This document shows, piece after piece, positions 52,973 through 64,000 of a stretch of 64,000 nucleotides of DNA; the stretch's first letter is position 1; each line of letters opens with the position of its first letter. The position numbers were made by a program, and so were the translations under genes. The notes beneath the pieces were generated by a model, which worked only from the letters and a program-made list of their open reading frames with translations, was not told the origin of the DNA and searched no databases. The stretch covers positions 84,679,501 to 84,743,500 of the forward strand of contig JAUMIR010000001.1 in assembly GCA_030847615.1 (NCBI GenBank), given 5' to 3'. This DNA is from Gambelia wislizenii. Its lineage: Eukaryota > Chordata > Lepidosauria > Squamata > Crotaphytidae.

Positions 52973-54760
52973 CCCTATATTTTAAATTGGGTGGTGGTGG
53001 TGATGGCAGGATTCTATTTGCAGATATAATTCCTAGTATGCTAAAAGTGTGGCATGTTCCTTCACACCAGCTGAATATTTCCATTAGCAGGAATCACCAA
53101 CTTTTCCGGTGGTTATAATGCTAAGTGTTCAGAATTGTAGCCTTTGATTAAGAGTTGGAATTTTTTTTGTAAACACTGCTTTGTATTGTTTCTAATTGCT
53201 TTGATTATTTGTGAAATGTTTCTGTTGTTTTCTTAATCCTTTGTGCAATCATGAAACTAGATCTCCCCCCCCCCCCGCCAAAGCTAATTATTATCAGGTT
53301 TTAAGAAATGACATATCCCACTAGAAGATGAACCCATTTTTTTTCACAAAACGATACTGTGTCATTACTATTCACTTGATTCCCTCCCCCATAAATATAT
53401 CCGGTATTTGCATATGAATACAGTCCAGTAGTGTTCCCCCTCCCCTTCATCCTACCAGAAATGTATTACTGGAAATATGTAAAAACTGCTTTTCAAGAGA
53501 TTGACAGTTTACGTGAGCATATAGTAGGCACACTTTTATTTGCTAACTTTATTTGACCTTTAGAATACAAGGGCAATAGTTCTAAAATTCAGAGTTTTAA
53601 ATGAATGTAAGTATTGTTTTAAATGTGTTTTTAACTTTTACTCAGTAACATGGCTGAGCAAGGCCTTCATGAAAAACAAAACAGAAGTGAATTTCTGAAC
53701 AAGTTACTTCTTTATTTTAAAATAGTCACCATGGTCTATGGATTCTGATTTTAATTGGTGTGATAGTGCTTGGCAAGATGTGGATGATGTTTCTTTCCAT
53801 TCCACCTCATCAATAGCACCTATTTGGGGATTTATTTTGGGAGGGAATGAATCAAGAATGCAAAGGGTTAAAACTTGTTACCCAAAGAGCCACTGCTTCA
53901 GAGAAAGAAGCTTCTGACAGCTGCCTTGTAGTATGTGTCTGTCTCTATTTCTCTTTCTAGTTGGTGTGTTTTCAAGGTTGTAAGATGGCGTATTGTCATG
54001 TCCGTTTTGGCTTTTGGTAGCACAGAAGTACTTACCTCTACATACTTATTTTTTTAAAGTGACACTTGTTTATATAGAATGCATAGATAATTGTATTTAG
54101 CAGGTTAGATTCTACAGATACTATAGCCTTGTAGAAATATTGCCAGAATACATGCCAAGGTAAATGGATGGTAGGGATATAGCTATGCAACCAAGCTTCA
54201 CCTTGGGATGTTTCTATATCAGTGTTTTCTGTGATCAGGAATCTGGATAAAACAGGTCTCCCAGTAACAGAAGCTCTATAATGACATTCAGCTGAATGCT
54301 GTTACAAAACACTCAAATCTTTTCAATCCATGCATAAATGTCTTTTAACTTAATTCTGGATGCTTGAGGATGTCTGAGGGCAGGGCCCGCCTGTTTGATC
54401 ACATCTCCATTCTAGTTTTAGCCATCTGTGCTTGTTCAGGACTTGAATGAAGTAATGCATTGTTCTTCTGATCCTTTTTAAGTGTAGTTGGTTGACCCAG
54501 ACCCTGAGATTTGTCCAATATTTTCTTTTCCTCCACTTCATCTGTCCTGTTATGAAAAAGCTTGCCTACAGCTCATTTCCCCAATTGGTATGTTGCCCTG
54601 AATCTGACTGCAGGTGGTAGATTGTGTTTGCGTTCCTGTTTGCTTGTGTGCCTGAGGACAGGTGGGGGGACAGGGCTGAACTCTTTTTTTCCTGGGCTTC
54701 CAATTTTTTTTTTTTTAAAAAACCCCAAAGCTCTGTAAAGATCTTCCTTCCAGTTCCAGG
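52973..54760. other. Intronic DNA, nothing recognised
   Basis: No exon, RNA gene or named repeat is visible. Homopolymer runs of C (53267-53278) and T (near 54710) are present. Confidence 0.4.
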
Positions 54761-54765
54761 GCTCC

Positions 54766-54971
54766 TCTGCACTGCAGAGATAATCCAGTTTGATGCTGCT
54801 TTAACTGCCATGGCTCAGTGCTATGGAATCCTGGGATTTGTAGTTTGTTCTGTCTCCAGAGTGCTCTGACAGAGAAGGCTAAATATCTTACAAATAAAAA
54901 TGCCAGAATTCCATAGCACTGAGCCATGGCAGTTTAAACAGTGTCAAACTGGATTATTTCTACAGGGCAGA
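54766..54971. mobile_element. Palindromic MITE (206 bp)
   Basis: The ends TCTGCACTGCAG and CTACAGGGCAGA are complementary, and the inner blocks 'taatccagtttga' with 'tcaaactggatta' and 'actgccatggctcagtgcta' with 'tagcactgagccatggcagt' extend the fold over most of the element. I know this pattern as a common squamate MITE, but I am not certain of its superfamily. Confidence 0.8.
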
Positions 54972-55484
54972 TACAGCCCAGGAGTGTGTCAGGCCTAGCC
55001 AAATTCTCATCTTTTCTTTTGTTTCTTGTCTCCACATATTTCCTGCCAACTTTGCTGCTCGTTCTTCCCACCCTTCAAGCACTTTGGACCCCCCCCCCAC
55101 CAATTGCCTTCAGTCTCAACATTTATCAAGTGGACTGGCTTTCATCAGTTTTTGGCACTCTCATGCAAATTTTAATTGGAGTCTCCTTTTTCCCAGTGGA
55201 GAGGGCTCCAGAGCATCCGTATGGGTTGTCCCTCCCACTTGCTCCTGGTTTGCAGGTAAACAGAGACTTTTATCTTGAAAAGCTGACCACCAGTGGTGTC
55301 CTCCAGGAGGGACGACCCCTCTGCTGACCAGTCTGTTTCCTGCCTACACTCCTGGTAGGATCGTGATCTCCTTTGTCCTCGATTGAACCCTTCTCCACGT
55401 GGTAGAGGCCATCTTTAATCTAAAAAAAAAAGAAGAAGGAAATATTAGAAATTTGGCCCTAGCCATGAAGGAGAAACTAGGGTA

Positions 55485-57276
55485 ATGTCGACAATGGAGG
55501 AGATAGATGCTGTGATCGCTGCAGTAATTGCCAGCAATCGTCCCTCAAGGCTCGGCCAGGTGGTGGTCGAGCCTCCCAAGCAGGGAAGGAACAGCCAGGG
55601 CTCCCCTGCTGAAAGCAGAGGCACAAAAGGCCTGGCTAAGCACAGCGGTGGCAAGAAGAGGTCGAAGAAAGGGGAGAAGCCCCCCCGCCTCGGCCGCCGC
55701 CTGTTTCACCTTGGCCCAGCTCCCTCCGGATGGAGGCGACAGGGATCGGGAGGAGGAGGACAAGTCCGCCGAGCTTCCCTTCCAGGAGAAGGTGACCCGG
55801 GCTGCCCCAGACACTGGGATGAGCAACAGCATGCCGGCGATCCCAGCCAGCCCCCAGGGCAGCGGTGTGCCTGTACCTCAGAGAGAGGCTACAGTGAGTA
55901 GGGCTCACACCCTGGGAACTGGGGGACTGGGGAGGGCTTCTTACCAGACACCCCCGGGTGGCTGAAGGAAGTGCTGGCTCGGGAGGCAGTAGGCTGGCTG
56001 GCGGTGAGCCTGTTTCAGGCAGACCTATGGGGCTCGGGTAGTACAGCGCAGAGTGGGGGCGGAAGATCCCCAATCCTTCCAGAGCCCACAACACCCCCGC
56101 AATCGCCAGGGACAATATCACGGCCACCTCAGCCCCCATCAGGACGTCCCCATCACGACTGCGGAGGTTCCTCCCCACAACCTCCCCGTGTGCTCCTCAG
56201 CTCCCGACCACCCTCCCAGCCTGATGCAACTCGGGCCCAGCAGGCACCCAGGAAGGGAGGCAAGGGAAGCACACCCAGCAAGGGCAAACACCTCTGGCCC
56301 AGGGGCTCTGTGGGGGGAAGAGGAGCACAGCGCGGTGGTTCCTTGACCCAGCAATGCCAGTGCTTCCAATGGTGGCCAGGGAACTCAGTTCACCAGACCC
56401 CTCAGCGATGAGGAGGACGGGCCATGGGAGGAGCCCAGTGACCTGGCTCAACCCCCCAAGAAGAGAGCAAGACCCAGCGGGGGAGGGAATGAACCCCAGG
56501 GTGAAGATGTGGTCTCCCTCTATTCTTCTACTGGGGAGGAGTCTGATTTATCAGACAGGGAGGAAGGAGAACTATCTGAGGAGGAAGCGGAAGACTCCAT
56601 GACGGCACGCTCATTGGCATGCCATTTTTCTCCAGAGGACTTTTCTGTTCTCTTAAAGAAGGCGGTGAGGACAGTGGGCCTTACTTTACCTACAGTGCAG
56701 CAATCCCAGGTGGACCCTGGCCTCCTGGAAATCTTTGGTGAATTTTTCCCAGATTCTTAGCCCTCGGCCATGGAAATGCCAGTTCCAGCAACACTAATGC
56801 CTCTAATCTGCGATGAATGGAGGGCCCCAGCAGTGGCGAAGCCGCAACCAGCCCTGGCTAAGAAGCTGTACGCTCTGCCCAAGAAATTGATGGGGAAGCT
56901 ACAGGTCCTGTTGATCGACGTCCCAGTTTCTGAACTGGTTTCTTCCACAATCTTCTGTCGGGATGGGGAGGAAACCTTAAAGGTACCAGAAGACAGACGG
57001 ATGGATCTTGCTCTGAGACGAGCATACAAGGCAATCTCCTTGGCCATCCAGGCCTCCACAACGGCCACCGTGTTGGCCCATGCCACGATACAGTGGTCCA
57101 AGGACCCAGACCAGAATTTGTCAGGACCTCAACAAACCAAGGTTTCTGCATTCTTAGCTGACAGCACCTTGGACTCTGTTCAGTTCTGCTCAGGATACCA
57201 GATAGCATTCTCCGACTTCCTCCATGTTGGTTCATACCGACCCCGACTCACAAGGTCGGGGAAAAGCATTGCTTGA
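55485..57276 (+). pseudogene. DIRS copy C gag-like pseudogene
   Basis: The N-terminal frame 55485-55901 begins 'MSTMEEIDAVIAAVIASN'. The gag core runs in one frame from 56509 to about 57190, with one stop, TAG at 56758-56760. Core blocks match copy B: 'SPEDFSVLLKKAVRTVGL', 'VDPGLLEIFGEFFPDS', 'LPKKLMGKLQVLLIDV' and 'VSAFLADSTLDSVQFCS'. After 'QFCS' the sequence jumps to RT-upstream sequence, so the basic gag tail is deleted. Confidence 0.75.
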
Positions 57277-58600
57277 TGACAGAGGCAGTTCAACGATTGC
57301 TAAGGATGGGAGCCATAGAGGAGGTACAAACACCCCAGCACGGCAGGCTTGTTACTCCATACTGTTCCTAGTGCCGAAGAAGAACGGCTCATGGAGAGTG
57401 GTATTGAATTTGAGAAGGGTAAACAAGTTCGTGCGGAAGTGGAGATTCAGGATGGAAACTCTGAAGCACATCCTGGAAATGATACGACCTGGCGATTTCT
57501 TGACCTCTCTGGATTTACAGGATGCATACCTCCACATCCCAATCCATCGGGGCCATCGCCAATTTCTGCATTTCTGCTACAACGACAGACATTTCCAGTA
57601 AGAGGCCCTTCCCTTCGGTCTCTCCTCGGCGCCCAGAGTCATCACGAAGATTCTCGTGGTCTTAGTAGCCTGTTGGTGGCGGTCAGTTATTCGTTTTTAT
57701 CCTTATTTGGATGACCTCTTGATCCGCGCTCTATCCAGATCCAGGGCAGAGAGAGAGGTCAGGATAGTAATGCAATCCCTCCAGGATCACGGCTTTCAGG
57801 TCAACCTCGAAAAGAGTTTTCTAACCCCAAGTCAGTGTATCCAACACCTGGGGGTACTATTGAACTCGGTGGAGGGCAAGGTACGTCGTCCCTTGGACCA
57901 AATCAACTCAGTACTGCATGAGGGCCCGCGATCTGAATCCCCCCTGGCAATTTATGTGCGCTTTCGTTGTGACGTTGTCTGTATGAGAGCTGCCCAGAAG
58001 GCCTTAACGACATGCAGAACAAACATCATGCATCTGGTGCACCTACCAAGACTCATGATAACGGCCATAGATTGTCTTCCATGGGCACGCTTCCACGCAG
58101 GGAGCCTTCAATGGTTCCTCCTTCCCTTTCAGGAGCAGATAGCCAGCAAGCAACATCAGGCAGTGAGACTATCCAGAGGAGTTGCGACAGCAGTGGTGGC
58201 TGTCATCGGCGATTCACGAAGGCTGACTATTATGGCAACAGGACAGGGTGCAAATCACCACGGACGCCAGCCTCCGGGGGTGGGGAATCCATTGCGGCCC
58301 TCATCTTGCTGAGGGCAAGTGGTTGACGGAGGAGGTCACCCACAGCATCAACTGGCTGGAGCTCAGAGAGGTCAGATTAGCTCTCCTGGCCTTCGCAGAC
58401 CTAGTTGGGGGCAGGACAGTGCTGATCCGTACAGACAACGTCACAACGAAAGCACACATAAATTGCCAGGAGGGATCCAGATCGTGGGCCCTCATGCAGG
58501 AGGCGATGTGCCTATTCACCTGGGCAGAGACAAACCTCATAGAGATCTTGGTAGAGCACCTTTGGGGGGGGGGCGTTCAACCAGAAAGCAGAGTGGCTCA
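57224..58600 (+). pseudogene. DIRS copy C reverse transcriptase / RNase H pseudogene
   Basis: RT blocks 'CYSILFLVPKKNGSWRVVLN' and 'TSLDLQDAYLHIPIH' occur in the frame 57224-57601, which ends at TAA 57599-57601. The same frame resumes with the intact catalytic box 'FYPYLDDLLIRA' near 57690-57730. A frameshift near 58150-58240 puts RNase H ('ITTDASLRGWGIHCG', 'IRTDNVTTKAHINCQ') in the frame starting at 58248. Confidence 0.8.
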
Positions 58601-58689
58601 GCAGGTCAGATATCTACCAGAGGGAGTGGAGCCTTCATCTGGAGGTATTCGAAGAAATCTCCCAGACACTGGGTCGCCGGTGGTACGCA

Positions 58690-59030
58690 GTGCCCCAAAG
58701 TTATACATTAAAAGAACAGCGCCAGTTCGCCTTTCGGAAGCTTTATTTGTCTCCCCTCATTCCAAGTATTTGGGGAGAAATGTTTCGCTATCCACTCTAG
58801 TGCATTGGATCAAAGGTTGTATTGTGACTTGCTACGAATCACAGAACAAACTGGTTCCAGAGGTGATCATCGCACATTCCACAATAAGTGCAGCAACCTC
58901 AGCGGCCTGGGAGAAGGACGCATCCCTGGAAGAGATGTGCAAGGCAGCAACATGGAAGTCCCCTTCAACATTTGTGCGGCACTGCAAGCTGGATAAGATG
59001 CAATCAGCGGAAGTCACCTTCAGCAGATGA
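58690..59030 (+). pseudogene. DIRS copy C tyrosine recombinase C-terminal remnant, catalytic residues lost
   Basis: This part is in frame with RNase H (open frame 58248-59030) because of a deletion. It starts at 'LYIKRTAPVRLSEALFVS' and parallels copy B to the end. The His-x-x-Arg box reads 'AHSTISAAT', so the catalytic Arg is Ile. The nucleophile position reads 'FVRHCKLDK', so Tyr is Cys. The copy could not encode a working recombinase. Confidence 0.8.
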
Positions 59031-59103
59031 GTGTTGCAGAGTTCAGGCTCAGGATTTCGCCTTGCCCTCCCTGCCTTCGAAGCTCTAGTAGATCCCAAGC
59101 ATA

Positions 59104-59196
59104 CAGATGCTCTGGAGCCCTCTCCACTGGGAAAAGGAACATTGGTCTTACCTGTTATCCGTTCTTTTCCAGTGAAGAGGTGAAGAGCCTCTGGCC
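59104..59196 (+). repeat. DIRS copy C internal complementary region
   Basis: 'agatgctctggagccctctc' to 'cactgggaaaagg' is complementary to the element's own left terminus (55185-55220). 'ccgttcttttccagtgaaga' to 'ggtgaagagcctc' is complementary to its right terminus (59452-59490). Confidence 0.85.
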
Positions 59197-59744
59197 CACC
59201 CAGAGCGATTATTATGAAAGGACGCTACATGGGGACCAACTACCATGGATAGAAAAATCAAGGATTGCCGAAGACTGTAAAGAACTTATGGATCATGACC
59301 GAATGTGTCAGGCGTCACGAGGCTGTGGTATTGACTGGTCAGCAGAGGGGTCGTCCCTCCTGGAGGACACCACTGGTGGTCAGCTTTTCAAGATAAAAGT
59401 CTCTGTTTACCTGACTACCGGGAGCAAGTGGGAGGGACAACCCAAGCATACTGATGCTCTTTGCCTCTTCACTGGAAAAGAACGTTCCTTTCTCAAAGGG
59501 ACCAACGTTCCTTTCTCAAAGGGCTTTTCCACATGTAAAGTTTGAAGAGTATGCCTAAAATAGCTTTTTTAAGTGGGCATCTGAAAATACACAATTGTAT
59601 TGGGACAGACCTGTGTATATGCTCATCAGCAAGGTGTGATGGTCTGTACCTTCTTTTGAGGATACATGTAGTGCTAAATATGGTGCTAGAGAAGAGTTAT
59701 GCAGCTGCTAAAAAAACCCAGAAAGACCATTGTTAGGAAGAAGA

Positions 59745-59935
59745 TGTGATACCTATCTTCCAGTAGGCAATAGGAAAAGAGGAAGACCATTACAGAGGGA
59801 CTTACTCAATAAAGGAGACCACTGCCCAGAGTTTGCCTGACCTGGCTATTAACACCAGGATCTCTTAGCAGTCTCTCATTCATAGGGTCACCATAAGGTG
59901 AAGCCAACTGTACAGCACATAATAACAAACCTGCC
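59745..59935 (+). mobile_element. RTE-BovB LINE 3'-end fragment
   Basis: 'ataggaaaagaggaagacca' parallels the end of the RTE-BovB RT ('GRPRxxW') and is followed by the tail phrase 'tctcattcatagggtcacca' then 'taagg'. It matches the 3' end of the element at 1320-2770 and ends near 'aataacaa'. Confidence 0.7.
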
Positions 59936-61260
59936 ATCTTGAGAAGTGGCACTGTATGCTTAGGTCTTTTCAACTACAACAGTTTTCCTCACTTAAAATC
60001 AATGCCTAAATACTTATTGTTTGGACCTGACTACTTAATAAATGGACCAGTTAGTTCTTTTGGCTTAGAGCAGCTGTGAAAGATTTACTGAAACACCAGA
60101 GGAACCGTTAACAAATACATTTTGGGAACCTCTGATATACGCATTTGTGTTCATCAAACTAAATGGCACAAAGTAACACATTTAGAAAGTAGATGTTTTT
60201 GTTAAGGATGGAAATACCTAAGCCCTTTGATGTTGAAGCCACCTTCCCTTCGTCAACTCTGATTCCAATTACAGCACCCCTTAGACTTTTCTCTGCACTT
60301 GTACTGACTCATTTGTTAGCTGTGGCTTTATACCACTCATATACAAGAAGAAATAAAATCTCTAGTTAGCTGCAGCTGGTCTCTAGAAAATTTTTAGTTA
60401 ATTGTGGCAACTTGTGATCATTAGTTATTTTAGAGATGTCCAGCTGGTATGAATGATTAGTGGAGTGAAATGGAGTCTTAATTTTCATGGGACACTTACT
60501 TCACTATCTACCGCTGTTACAGTGTCACTTTATAGAATTTTATAACATAGTGCTAAGCAAAGTAAATATGGTATTTACCAAGATGAATTTTGCTAAGGTA
60601 AAATTATAAAACTATACTAGCAAAATTATAATCAGCCCAATTAAATTATCTTATGCTGTTTGAACTGCTTTATTACACAAAATGTTAACCATAGTTAGGT
60701 TTGGTTTTCATTTGCAAACTATGATTAGTGAATGTAGAATATTCAGAAATGATGACTACCAAATGAAAATATAAATTGGATAATATTCATATTAATATGT
60801 AACTAATATCTTGCCTGATGCTTCACCCCAAGATCACTGGCATCCCAGCAGTGATAAAGGTGCATTAAAGAGCAGCTGAACATACAATTCTGTGTTTTAG
60901 TCTTAAAGTGTCACAGTCTCTTTAAGATTAGTAGACAGATATGGGGGCAGCTACGATGATATCTGTTTTCCCCCAGCTGTATGTATGCAATTTCTATTTT
61001 AGTTTTCTGCATAGAAGTGTTCCTTCTTTTCCCTGTTCCTGGTGATGCTATACTTTTATACATTGCAGTTACAACATTTATTGAATGAGCATGTGCTATA
61101 TTATTATATTTGTTTATTTTCTTGATTAAAAACTTTGTGTCTAAGTTAGATCTGCTTCTTATACTAAATTGCCAATTCTGTGGCATAGTATTCTGGATCA
61201 AATTTAAAAGGCAAATTTTTGTATTTGATTTAATAATTTTAAGCTCAAAAGAGTATTATC
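59936..61260. other. Intronic DNA, nothing recognised
   Basis: AT-rich, with no exon or named repeat visible. Confidence 0.4.
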
Positions 61261-61263
61261 AAT

Positions 61264-61473
61264 AGATTTTAGTCTTACGGATTTAAGTGTTCATGGCTTG
61301 AAAAATATTCTTTAAAAAATAATAATTCAAAAAGGAAACCTTGATTTTGCCATCTCATATAAGGGATACGATTTTGCTGTACCATTGCATATAATGGGAC
61401 TTGAGTATTCATGGATTTTGGTATCCACGGCGGGTCCTGGAACCAAACCCCAGCAAATATGAAGGGACAACTG
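61264..61473 (-). mobile_element. Tigger-like MITE, reverse orientation, one end incomplete
   Basis: The right end GAAGGGACAACTG followed by TA (61474-61475) is the reverse complement of the start of 8074-8294. The inner 'ccttgattttgccatctcat' and 'ggatttggtatccacgg'-like blocks match the family. The left end lacks the last bases of the TIR ('acggatttaagtgttcatgg' is the first matching part). Confidence 0.85.
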
Positions 61474-61475
61474 TA

Positions 61476-62960
61476 TACATATACCTTTTTACACTCTCTA
61501 AATTAGATTGTGACTAAGAGAAATGTCCTGTTCATTTAACATCATCTTAAAAGAAGCACTTTGGTAGAATTTATTCCACCTTAAATATTTTTATGCTCCT
61601 GATAAAAATGTACACACCTGGTAAGATATAAAATAGATCACATGTGCTCTTAGTTTGAAGAAACCAGGTTTTGGGTTAATATGTGAATTAATAATCCTAG
61701 CTCAGGTCACTGATATACTACTGTGCTATGTTACAGTGCTGTGCTACTAAAACAGCAAGAAGTGATCCAGAAGTGGCTTCTAGGTTAGTTTCTCTGGGGG
61801 GTGGGGACAAAGACCTGTCCCAGGACAAAAACAGCCCATAGACGGACAAAAACATGGCCAAGTACCTCCACACCCCCTTAGGGGGTTAGAGGCAAAAATA
61901 ATTTTGAGGGGTCCACAAAAATGGCCTCCAGGCAGCAGTTTCCTCACCTTTGCAGTATACCCCATATGTTCTAGATATACCCTTCTGGTTTGTGGGGTTT
62001 GTTTGGTGGTGTTGTATGAGATTTGCTTCATTTCATTACATAGGGCATATAACAATCCTGTCATAACAGCTTCGTTGCCTCTGGTACTGAATTACTCTGC
62101 ATCCTAAGCTCTATTCTTCTGAAGTGGGCTGGAAAGTTCTTGTTCCTCCTTTGACTTCAGTGGTAGAGTGAAAATTTCCACCAGCGCTTGATCTGGTATG
62201 AAGTTCCACTGTAATTTTGGGTGTATTGTGAAAATTAATGGGCTTTGGCCTGTGGCAGTTGTGGGTAGATTCTTGATACTTCAGTCCTATTACTTGAAAC
62301 AGACAACTCTTTAGATCTAAATTATGTTTTCTGACTTAAAACAAATCTGAAATAGTACTATCTTAATATTGACTGTAATATCTTAAACTGGAAATAAATT
62401 TTGTGATTATGGCTGTTTTTGCCATTAGGGTTATAGATATTAGATATTACCTAAGCATCTTTAGGTACCATGCTGTGTAAAGAATCTGTTGTGTTTCCCT
62501 AAAACAACTTGTGTGAGTCCCACCAGCATAATCAGAGGTGACATGAGCTGTAGTTCAAAATATCTGGAGTATACCAAATTGAACTGAACTTTCCCAAGAT
62601 AGGATATTGCGCATCTAAAGTGTTTTCATCTAAAGCATTTTTGTTATTCTTTTAATGCCTCTTAAGACAATGCTTTTCAAATATGTGGAGCTTCCATATG
62701 TTAGCAGCTAGTTTTCTCCAGACGATCAGGGGAAGAATGAAATTGAAATAAAGCATCAGCTGCTTTTTCTTCAATACAAAGTTACCTGTGAGCCTATCCT
62801 GGCCTTGCTTTCTGTCTCTGAGGAGCTGTCGGGTCCCTTGCACTCAGAAGCAGAAGGAATTTGATCTGGTATTTGGGTACATCCTTTCACAAGATTGTCT
62901 GTATATGTGCATGCATACCAGAGGTTAATAAGACAAACGTGTTTCTTCTTTTTTTTTTCT
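61476..62960. other. Distal part of intron 2, nothing recognised
   Basis: No exon or named repeat is visible before the acceptor. The T-rich polypyrimidine tract at about 62943-62963 belongs to the exon 3 acceptor. Confidence 0.4.
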
Positions 62961-62967
62961 CTTCTAG

Positions 62968-63078
62968 GCCCTTGATGAGCCCCCATATTTGACAGTGGGC
63001 ACTGATGTGAGTGCAAAATATAGAGGGGCCTTCTGTGAGGCCAAGATCAAGACAGCTAAACGACTAGTTAAAGTCAAG
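62968..63078 (+). CDS. ARID4B: ARID4B exon 3 (codons 3-39, start of the N-terminal Tudor region)
   Basis: The exon is 111 bp, flanked by acceptor 'cttctag|' and donor '|gtgtgtaa'. It is read in phase 0 on both sides and codes 37 residues. These run from '[20 protein letters not shown]' through '[17 protein letters not shown]', which I recognise as the highly conserved N-terminus of ARID4B. The Leu-Asp-Glu-Pro-Pro and Lys-Thr-Ala-Lys residues favour ARID4B over its paralogue ARID4A. The protein is a chromatin-binding subunit of SIN3-HDAC complexes. This segment begins the first Tudor domain; the remaining exons lie beyond the right edge. No irregularity is seen in the exon. Confidence 0.95.
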
Positions 63079-63745
63079 GTGTGTAACTGTATATGTACGA
63101 TTGTGTGTAAATGGGTGTAGAACATGTAACTTTTGAGGTGCTGTTGGACTGTAAAACCTAGCCAGTAAAACCAAAGGTGAAGGATGGTGGAGCTGTAGTT
63201 CTGTAACATCTGGAGAATCACATGCTTCCCTGGTCTCCAGAGTCGTAGTCCAATGCTCAAACTACTACATCATGATGGTTCAATCATCAAATTATGAGGA
63301 TATCAATAATGATTTTGACAGCAAAATTGTGCCATAAGAATTTGCTTGACCTCAGCTATAGCATATTTTAAAATAGAATTTACTACAATCCAGCCAATGC
63401 TTCCACCAAAGCAGCTTGTCTTTTGGCTAAATATTTTTTATTAAGTATGAGGAGGGAGAGGTGGTATATATATTTTTTACATCATTTAAAATACACGTGC
63501 CTTAATCCATCAAATTAATGTTTGAAACAGGCATGGTTTCCCACCCATATCACTAGACTGAGGGAATGAAAGTTCCTTGCTAGCTGTCAGCTAATCTTTC
63601 TCAGTTTGGATGTTCCTCTCATCACTCTTTAGTCATTTGGGCTTCCAACTCATGACCAGCAGTTTAGCTCAAACAGGCACAGTTAGCACCAGTACTTCAC
63701 TTAAGCCCTGTGAATTATTGCAGTCGCAAAATAGCTGCATATTAT
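63079..63745 (+). other. ARID4B: Start of ARID4B intron 3
   Basis: After the donor, a fragment near 63140-63260 ('ggagctgtagttctgtaaca', 'gaatcacatgcttccctg') resembles a small reptile MITE, but I cannot set its borders. Nothing else is recognised before the LINE. Confidence 0.5.
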
Positions 63746-64000
63746 ATGGGATAAATTATTCAATAAAATATTAGAAGATAAAGATATACCCAAAACTTGG
63801 AAATTGACTGAAATTGTCACAATGTTGAAACCAAATAAAGATCCACCTGACCCAGAGGCATATCGACCTATTACATTATGTAGTCAGGATTAAAAAATTT
63901 TTACAGAAGTTTTGGTTAACAGATTAGAACAATATTTACCTGATTTAATACAAGAGGATCAATACGGTTTTGTTAAAGGGAGGACAATAGGTGAACCTAT
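63746..64000 (+). mobile_element. L1/Tx1-type LINE fragment, runs off the window
   Basis: In one frame (through CCC at 63789) the text codes 'PKTWKLTEIVTMLKPNKD', 'PDPEAYRPITLCSQD', a stop, then 'KIFTEVLVNRLEQYLP' and 'IQEDQYGFVKGRTIGEP'. This is the order of conserved blocks at the start of an L1-type reverse transcriptase. A stop (TAA at about 63891) is present, so the copy is probably inactive. The upstream endonuclease is not recognised; the downstream part lies outside the window. Confidence 0.8.

Larger units (their letters stand above)
55185..59490 (+). mobile_element. DIRS-type retrotransposon copy C (full ends, internal deletions)
   Basis: Same family as copies A and B. The left terminus (from 'cctttttcccagtggagagg') is retained better than in copy B and matches the ICR at 59104-59196. 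The left ITR (about 55205-55340) is the reverse complement of 59334-59485. Inside are gag, RT, RNase H and the C-terminal part of the recombinase. Two deletions are clear: gag C-terminus to RT N-terminus near 57195, and RNase H to mid-recombinase near 58690, which removes the Dam-like region and half of the recombinase. Confidence 0.88.
10784..62967 (+). other. ARID4B: ARID4B intron 2 (52.2 kb)
   Basis: The intron runs from donor GTAAAC to an acceptor preceded by a long T-rich tract ('ctttttttttctcttctag'). It interrupts the reading frame between codons 2 and 3 in phase 0. I found no host exon inside it. It contains all four DIRS copies, a split CR1 LINE, a 5S-derived SINE, two MITE-bounded minisatellites in the body and a third inside the CR1, and numerous small hairpin MITEs, described separately. 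Every DIRS copy is oriented in the sense direction of the host gene. Confidence 0.85.

Overview
The window is vertebrate nuclear DNA, most likely from a squamate reptile (lizard or snake). I infer this from the repeat mix: RTE-BovB and CR1 LINE remnants, a 5S-rRNA-derived SINE, many Tigger-like MITEs, and several DIRS-type tyrosine-recombinase retrotransposons. There is no bacterial-style gene organisation. Nearly all open reading frames are either chance frames in GC-rich or repetitive DNA or fragments of transposable elements.

The only host gene with recognisable coding sequence is the 5' end of ARID4B on the + strand. It has a CpG-island promoter near 8.4-10.7 kb, a non-coding exon 1 ending at 9525, an exon 2 ending at 10783 that carries only ATG-AAG, and an exon 3 at 62968-63078 coding 37 residues of the N-terminal Tudor region. 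Exons 2 and 3 are separated by a 52.2-kb intron that fills most of the window. The CpG island looks bidirectional, with an NRF1 motif, a ZNF143/SBS motif, a CCAAT box and several GC boxes. In human and chicken the head-to-head neighbour of ARID4B is GGPS1, so the minus-strand half is probably its first exon and 1-8.4 kb part of its first intron. No GGPS1 coding exon is visible.

Left flank (1-8.4 kb): a Tigger-ended MITE filled with 96-bp palindromic repeats, an RTE-BovB LINE remnant, a 98-bp direct repeat, a 0.5-kb fold-back element and a Tigger MITE. Intron 2 (10.8-63 kb): a 5S-derived SINE, several hairpin MITEs, two more MITE-bounded minisatellites (18.85-19.78 and 36.42-37.18 kb), a composite TIR element with internal palindromes (14.3-15.4 kb), and three DIRS copies of one family (A 25.9-28.9, B 29.3-35.0, C 55.2-59.5 kb). 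It also holds a fourth DIRS of a different family (D 44.6-46.8 kb), a CR1 LINE split by a 2.3-kb MITE-bounded palindromic satellite (48.1-53.0 kb), and a hAT element nested in a Tigger MITE with a perfect 8-bp target duplication (39.7-40.4 kb). The right edge enters a second LINE (L1/Tx1 type).

DIRS copy B is the most complete element. It has gag, RT-RNase H, a downstream Dam-like domain, a tyrosine recombinase, inverted terminal repeats and an internal complementary region, with only a few disabling changes. The most unusual pattern is the recurrence of one architecture: short Tigger-type inverted ends enclosing tandem arrays of self-complementary GC-rich units of different sequence. It occurs four times, with a fifth similar case in an unrelated element. 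No host pathway beyond ARID4B (SIN3-HDAC chromatin regulation) and the inferred GGPS1 can be read from the window.
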